7,697 nucleotides of DNA from Pedobacter sp. UBA1654 (lineage in GTDB: Bacteria; Bacteroidota; Bacteroidia; Sphingobacteriales; Sphingobacteriaceae), in NCBI GenBank assembly GCA_002320935.1, contig DCLG01000071.1, positions 16,371 to 24,067 of the forward strand, read 5' to 3'. Positions within the stretch are counted from its first letter, which is position 1; each line of letters begins with the position of its first letter. Below, piece by piece: positions 6,558-7,697 of the stretch. Both the position numbers and the translations under genes were made by a program. The notes below the pieces were generated by a model, which ran no database searches, had not been told where the DNA came from, and was given only the letters and a program-made list of their open reading frames with translations.

Positions 6558-7697
6558 TTATAAAGAATGCAGAATGCCATGTTCAAGGCCCCTGAGTTCT
6601 GCCAGCCCTTTCAAGCGGCCAATTGCCGAATAGCCAGGGTAGGTGGTTTTTTGCAGGTCATCTAACATCTGATGGCCGTGGTCGGGCCTCAGCGTCAGTG
6701 CATTGCCGGTTTCCTGCATCACTTCAATGAGCTTTTTTATCACGGCGTACATGTCTACATCCCCATCCAGGTGATTGGCTTCATAGAAGTTGCCAGCAGC
6801 ATCACGCCTTACATTACGCAGGTGTACGAAATGAATCTGCCTGCCATGTTTGTCGATAATGCCAAGCAAATCGTTATCTGCTCTTGCGCCCAGTGAGCCT
6901 GTACAATAACAAAGACCGTTTGCGGGCGAAGGACAAGCTTCCAGTAGAAAGTCCAGATCCGCTGCAGTACTCACGATCCTGGGCAGTCCAAGTATGGAAT
7001 AGGGTGGGTCATCAGGATGGATGGCCATCTTCAGCCCCGCCTGCTCCGCAACCGGAACAATGGCCTGCAGAAACGCTTTCAGGTTTAACCGTAGTGCAGC
7101 CGTATCTATGTTTGTATAGGTGCCAAGCGTATTTAGAATGATTTCCGGTGTAAATGGCACGTCAGATCCTGGTAAGCCCAATAATGCGTTTCTGAAAAGT
7201 GCCTGCCGGGCTTCAGGGCTCATGGCTTCGAAATGCCTGCTTGCTGCTTCCACTTCTGCTGGCGAATAATCTTGTTCTGCACCCGGTCTTTTCAATAGGA
7301 AAAGGTCAAATGCTACAAAGGCCAATCTTTCAAATCGCAGTGCTTTGCTGCCCTCCGGAAGTTCAAAACTTACATCCGTGCGCATCCAGTCCAGAATGGG
7401 CATAAAGTTATAGGTCACCACCTTAATGCCACATGTGCCCAGATTGCGCAGGCTCTCCTGGTAATTTGCGATCAGCTGATCCCAGTTGCCACTTTTGGTC
7501 TTAATGCCCTCATGCACCGGAAGGCTTTCCACAACGGTCCATTCCATACCTGCGTCGGCAATCATGCGCTGACGAAGCTTGATCTCGTCCACTGTCCATA
7601 CTTCCCCAACCGGGATCTGATGCAGTGCCGTTACCACCGCCGAACAGCCTGCCTGCCGTAAGTCCGAAAGTTTTACAATGTCATTCGGACCATACCC
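6558..7697 (-). CDS. uxuA: Mannonate dehydratase UxuA, N-terminus cut by window edge
   Basis: UxuA dehydrates D-mannonate to 2-keto-3-deoxy-D-gluconate in the cytoplasm, a late step in glucuronate catabolism. The frame is open to the last base and the visible protein is 379 residues beginning GYGPNDIVKLSDLRQAGCSA. Family members are about 390 residues and usually begin with a short W-R-W-[FY]-G-P-x-D segment, so only about 10 residues are missing. A GTG at 7635-7637 could pass for a start, but the homologous sequence continues upstream of it. UxuA signatures (visible numbering): VVESLPVHEGIKT, YNFMPILDWMRT, HPDDPP (His227), CTGSLG (Cys265), FVHLRN (His292), EANHLDGDVDMY and RPDHGHQMLDD (Asp339), then GYSAIGRLKGLAELRGLE. 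The His, Cys, His and Asp of these motifs match the manganese ligands known for the family. It leads the operon with the lipoprotein GH43; uxuB or other uronate genes may lie upstream, but that is inference. Confidence 0.96.
   Translation of the reverse strand, partial: GYGPNDIVKLSDLRQAGCSAVVTALHQIPVGEVWTVDEIKLRQRMIADAGMEWTVVESLPVHEGIKTKSGNWDQLIANYQESLRNLGTCGIKVVTYNFMPILDWMRTDVSFELPEGSKALRFERLAFVAFDLFLLKRPGAEQDYSPAEVEAASRHFEAMSPEARQALFRNALLGLPGSDVPFTPEIILNTLGTYTNIDTAALRLNLKAFLQAIVPVAEQAGLKMAIHPDDPPYSILGLPRIVSTAADLDFLLEACPSPANGLCYCTGSLGARADNDLLGIIDKHGRQIHFVHLRNVRRDAAGNFYEANHLDGDVDMYAVIKKLIEVMQETGNALTLRPDHGHQMLDDLQKTTYPGYSAIGRLKGLAELRGLEHGILHSL

Noticed and set aside
5584..7405. Several plus-strand open frames of 68-102 residues
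   Set aside because: They are antisense shadows of the lipoprotein GH43 and uxuA, both of which have complete family motifs on the minus strand.
7635..7637. GTG as the true start of uxuA
   Set aside because: The frame continues upstream to the window edge with GYGPNDIVKLSDLRQAG, the conserved UxuA N-terminal segment, so the gene is cut by the edge and does not start here.

Overview
The window comes from a Bacteroidota genome, most likely a Sphingobacteriaceae or Chitinophagaceae member (inference). This rests on the protein styles, A-rich translation starts without clear Shine-Dalgarno sequences, promoter-like TTTG/TAnnTTTG boxes, and a Bacteroidota-type lipoprotein signal. The DNA is gene-dense and made almost entirely of genes for using plant cell-wall glucuronoxylan. 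I see no RNA gene, mobile element or CRISPR array.

Layout: (1) A minus-strand operon runs off the left edge. It holds a GH10 endo-xylanase (3389 to 2313) followed, after 42 bases, by a GH115 alpha-glucuronidase (from 2270, C-terminus beyond base 1). (2) A 331-base divergent intergenic region (3390-3720) has a plausible promoter for each direction and small palindromes. (3) A plus-strand gene encodes a secreted two-domain GH43 exo-enzyme (3721-5376). (4) A 13-bp perfect hairpin (5382-5428) separates it from a convergent minus-strand operon. (5) That operon holds uxuA, mannonate dehydratase, whose first few codons lie beyond the right edge (7697 to 6558), then, 17 bases later, a lipoprotein GH43 enzyme (6540 to 5446).

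How the genes fit together: GH10 would cut the xylan backbone and GH115 would remove (4-O-methyl)glucuronic acid side chains. The two GH43 proteins would release xylose and/or arabinose from the fragments. UxuA acts in the cytoplasm in the glucuronate pathway (glucuronate to fructuronate to mannonate to 2-keto-3-deoxygluconate), the natural fate of the uronic acid released by GH115. The locus therefore joins extracytoplasmic depolymerisation with uronate catabolism. No SusC/SusD pair, transporter, sensor/regulator or other uronate enzyme is in the window; these may lie beyond either edge.

Each gene family is well known. The points of interest are the gene combination, the unresolved fate of the 4-O-methyl group, and the unusual N-terminus of the GH10 protein. 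I did not find a clearly new kind of system.
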